Assembly: GCF_001695855.1 (NCBI RefSeq) | Contig: NZ_MBSS01000019.1 | Span: forward strand, 1-64,000 | DNA length: 64,000 nucleotides | Direction: 5' to 3' | From: Ensifer sp. LC163 | GTDB taxonomy: Bacteria; Pseudomonadota; Alphaproteobacteria; Rhizobiales; Rhizobiaceae | Part shown: one piece after another, positions 61,746 through 64,000 of the stretch | Position numbering within the stretch: the stretch's first letter is position 1 | Layout of the letters: each line of letters opens with the position of its first letter | Notes under the pieces: model-generated | What the model was told of the DNA's origin: nothing | Database searches by the model: none | The model's input: only the letters and a program-made list of their open reading frames with translations | Position numbers and translations under genes: made by a program

Positions 61746-63425
61746 CTACGAAATTTCCATTGTCGCTGACTGGCGCAAATAATTGTCGATGGCGTTGGGC
61801 GGCATGGGAACGCCGAGGAAATAACCCTGCAAGCGATCGCAGCCTTCGCGTTCCAGCCACAGGGCCTGGGCACGCGTTTCGACGCCCTCCGCGGTCACAG
61901 CCATTCCCAGACCGTGCGCGAGCGCGATGATCGAACGGACGATCACCTGGCTTTTTTCGTCGTTTTCGAGATCCTTGATGAAGTAGCGGTCGATCTTGAT
62001 CGTGTCGAACGGGAAGTTCTTGAGATAGCTCAGCGACGAGTAATAGGTGCCGAAATCATCGAGTGAAATCTGAATGCCGAGCACATTCAAGGTGTTGAGC
62101 GTGTCGAGATTGTTGGTGGTCTTTTCGAGAAGAACCGATTCGGTAATTTCCAGTTCGAGCCGATCTGCCCGCAAGCCCACCATATCAAGTGTCTGCGACA
62201 CGCGATCGGTGAAACCGTCGTGCAGGAACTGCGCCGGAGACAGGTTGACCGCCACAGTGAAATGCGAGGGCCATGTGGTTGCCTGCCGGCAGGCCTGCTC
62301 CAGCACCCATTGGCCGATATCGCTCATCAGCCCATCTGCCTCGGCCATCGGCACGAAGACATTGGGTGGAATGATGCCTACCAGCGGATGACGCCACCGC
62401 ACCAGAGCCTCGAAGCCGACGATCTCAAAGGGCGGTCTGACCAGCGGCTGGTACTCGATGGAGAACTGGTTTTCCCTGAGTGCGGTGCGCAGGCTCCGGC
62501 GCAGCATTTCCCGCTGCTCCAGCACGATCAGCATCGAGCGGCTGAAGGTTTTGGCGCGGCCCCGGCCTTCCTTCTTGGCTGCGTAAAGAGCGATGTCGGC
62601 AGCCTTCATCAACTGTTCGCCCTCGTTTCCGTCGGGTGGCGCAATGGCAATGCCAATGCTTGCGCCGACAAAAGCCGAGATGCCGTCGACCGTGAAAGGT
62701 TCCTTGAAAGCATTGACCACCGCTTCGGCCAATCGCTCGGCTTCCGCAGGCTGATCGGCGTCGCGCTGGATGATCGCGAACTCGTCACCCGCAAGCCGGT
62801 AGGCAACCTCGCCGTCGCGCAAGACGCTGCGGATACGTTCAGCTGCCATCCGGAGCACTGCGTCGCCAGCGCCGTGCCCGAGGGTATCATTGATCGGCTT
62901 GAAATCGTCGAGGTCGATCTGCATCAGCGCCGGCTTCTTTTCATGGACTGCCGGCAGCACGCTTCGCAGGTCATCGCTGAACTGGCGACGGTTGGGCAAG
63001 CCGGTCAGGGCATCATGGGTGGCCTGATGAAGCAGTAACGCACGTTCGTTCTCGCCCTGGCTCGCGACTTCCCGTCTTACCGATGCCCCATCCGTCTCTA
63101 TGACGCCGACGCCGTTCCCAGCGCGAAAGACGAGCAGGGTTCGCCGTGAACGATTGGGCCCGTCGATGATTTCGATGCTGCGGGGAACGCCATTGGCAAG
63201 AACGGATTCAGCCATGGCCTTCGAGGCCGGTTCCAGCAGTTCGGGGTAGACATGCCAGAGCGTCGCATCGACCAGTCCGGCCACCTCGTAGGCCCGTTGA
63301 AGAGCAACCGAGGATCCCACGAGATGAAGAGCCTCGTCATAGACAGAGATGACTTCGTCTGTGTTGCCAAGGACGGTATCGTCCACGGAAGATGCAGCAG
63401 ACAACGTCGAGTCAGTGCTTGACAT
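61746..63425 (-). CDS. GGDEF-EAL cyclic-di-GMP protein
   Basis: 559 aa from the ATG at 63425. An N-terminal PAS-like sensor (about 20-130) has no membrane segment. The GGDEF domain reads R-L-A-G-D-E-F, a variant still active in many cyclases. The EAL domain is canonical at most sites: F-E-A-L-V-R-W, N-L-S-P-A-Q-F, E-L-E-I-T-E-S, I-K-I-D-R-Y-F, A-E-G-V-E-T, Q-G-Y-F-L-G-V-P-M. Loop 6 reads D-D-F-G-T-Y-Y-S-S where D-D-F-G-T-G-Y-S-S is usual. It may make and/or degrade cyclic-di-GMP. It lies 145 nt upstream of the partner-switching operon on the same strand. Confidence 0.9.
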   Translation of the reverse strand: MSSTDSTLSAASSVDDTVLGNTDEVISVYDEALHLVGSSVALQRAYEVAGLVDATLWHVYPELLEPASKAMAESVLANGVPRSIEIIDGPNRSRRTLLVFRAGNGVGVIETDGASVRREVASQGENERALLLHQATHDALTGLPNRRQFSDDLRSVLPAVHEKKPALMQIDLDDFKPINDTLGHGAGDAVLRMAAERIRSVLRDGEVAYRLAGDEFAIIQRDADQPAEAERLAEAVVNAFKEPFTVDGISAFVGASIGIAIAPPDGNEGEQLMKAADIALYAAKKEGRGRAKTFSRSMLIVLEQREMLRRSLRTALRENQFSIEYQPLVRPPFEIVGFEALVRWRHPLVGIIPPNVFVPMAEADGLMSDIGQWVLEQACRQATTWPSHFTVAVNLSPAQFLHDGFTDRVSQTLDMVGLRADRLELEITESVLLEKTTNNLDTLNTLNVLGIQISLDDFGTYYSSLSYLKNFPFDTIKIDRYFIKDLENDEKSQVIVRSIIALAHGLGMAVTAEGVETRAQALWLEREGCDRLQGYFLGVPMPPNAIDNYLRQSATMEIS

Positions 63426-64000
63426 CCTACCCTTTCCCTTTCCGTTGCGGTTTCGTTTGAACCGCCCGCGAGCATCGCTCGAGCTATCCAAGTGGCGAGA
63501 ACGGTGTCGCGCTCTAATTCAGTCGGTCCTCATGCAGAGCTATCGCACAAAGTGTCACCGTCAAGGTTACACGCAAGTGGTGTGGCCGGTCATCAAAGCC
63601 AGCGGTTCGAACTGCGTGTACAGGCACCTGCATCTTCCCTGTCCGGTTGCAATTTTGTAGCTCTTTCTATCACTTGCGGGCGACGCAGGCAATTTTCGAG
63701 CGACTCGGCGAGCATAGCGATATCTAGCGATCTGATGGCTTTGCTAATCCGTCATGGCTAAAATAGTGTTACCTTGCCAACAGCGGCGATCGCCAGCATT
63801 AACCATTTTTGGTTGGACGGGCAGGGCGCCCAAGGGCTTGGCGCATCGATGAGACGCCTGGCACCTCACGCATTCGATCGGCTTCCGCAGAAGGCAGCGA
63901 ACCACACCTCGCTGAAGGCATAACCCCAGGTTATGCGGCTCTGCAATTTTTGTCGTCTGCCGACCGAGCGCCGAATCGTTATGGTGATCCATAACAAAAG
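63426..64000. other. Gene-free end of the window with two small dyads
   Basis: No coding frame is convincing. CATAACC/GGTTATG (63918-63934, 3-nt centre) and GTTATGG/CCATAAC (63978-63995, 4-nt centre) are short inverted repeats sharing the GTTATG core; a regulator site or the start of a repeat outside the window is possible. Confidence 0.35.

Noticed and set aside
63744-63992. Small minus-strand frame at the window end
   Set aside because: No ribosome binding site or motif, and it covers the two dyads.

Overview
The window is a GC-rich stretch of an alphaproteobacterial genome, most likely a Rhizobiales member close to Sinorhizobium/Ensifer. The evidence is indirect: mosaic palindromic repeats of the RIME type known from Sinorhizobium intergenic regions (about 9.7, 15.3, 55.4 and 56.4 kb), an sRNA with several anti-Shine-Dalgarno loops of the rhizobial alpha-r14/NfeR1 type (20.4 kb), a DUF1127 microprotein, an alphaproteobacterial SOS box (GAAC-N7-GAAC) and typical rhizobial gene families. 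No rRNA, tRNA or CRISPR array was found. Family assignments come from reading the translated sequences; no database search was run.

Layout. 0-9 kb: an IS5-type transposase tail beside a decayed dNTPase-like fragment, an aldo/keto reductase, a dimethylglycine/sarcosine-dehydrogenase-like flavoprotein, a truncated sugar ABC permease, a SorC-type regulator and a two-domain RhaD-type aldolase/dehydrogenase. 9-27 kb: ordinary accessory genes (DUF1127, MTHFR-like, RidA/TetR, YhhN with a coniferyl-type aldehyde dehydrogenase, GNAT, VOC, D-amino acid dehydrogenase with a divergent Lrp regulator, GH25 lipoprotein, Rrf2 with a flavin oxidoreductase, YqaA, a glycosyltransferase/epimerase pair). Several decayed genes lie here (TonB receptor tail, frameshifted DUF2165), along with a LexA-controlled small gene and the sRNA.

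27-47.5 kb is the centrepiece: a large aromatic catabolic island. It holds the whole homoprotocatechuate meta-cleavage route (hpaF, hpaE, hpaD, hpaG, hpaH, hpaI with regulator hpaR), the 4-hydroxyphenylacetate hydroxylase hpaBC with its AraC regulator hpaA, and an aromatic L-amino-acid decarboxylase inside the hpa operon. Between these blocks sits a six-gene operon: IclR regulator, Tm-1-like UPF0261 protein, HAD phosphatase, omega-aminotransferase, a phospho-lyase of the ethanolamine-phosphate/AGXT2L1 type, and an APH-fold small-molecule kinase. An APC permease and an aldehyde dehydrogenase lie divergent to it. The kinase/phospho-lyase pair suggests an undescribed way of feeding beta-hydroxylated aromatic amines (octopamine-like) into 4-hydroxyphenylacetate; this is inference.

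47.5-64 kb: a tail-anchored hypothetical protein, a two-PAS diguanylate cyclase, a GFA-family protein, periplasmic gamma-glutamyltranspeptidase, a DHA2-type efflux pump, a secreted small protein, and at 56.6-63.4 kb a tightly coupled partner-switching module: degenerate HATPase, STAS-methyltransferase fusion, Cache/HAMP/SpoIIE phosphatase, Slr1658-like kinase and Slr1659-like STAS protein. A GGDEF-EAL protein lies just upstream. This is a probable environmental signalling system linked to cyclic-di-GMP. Remnants of an esterase and a LysR regulator show local gene decay.
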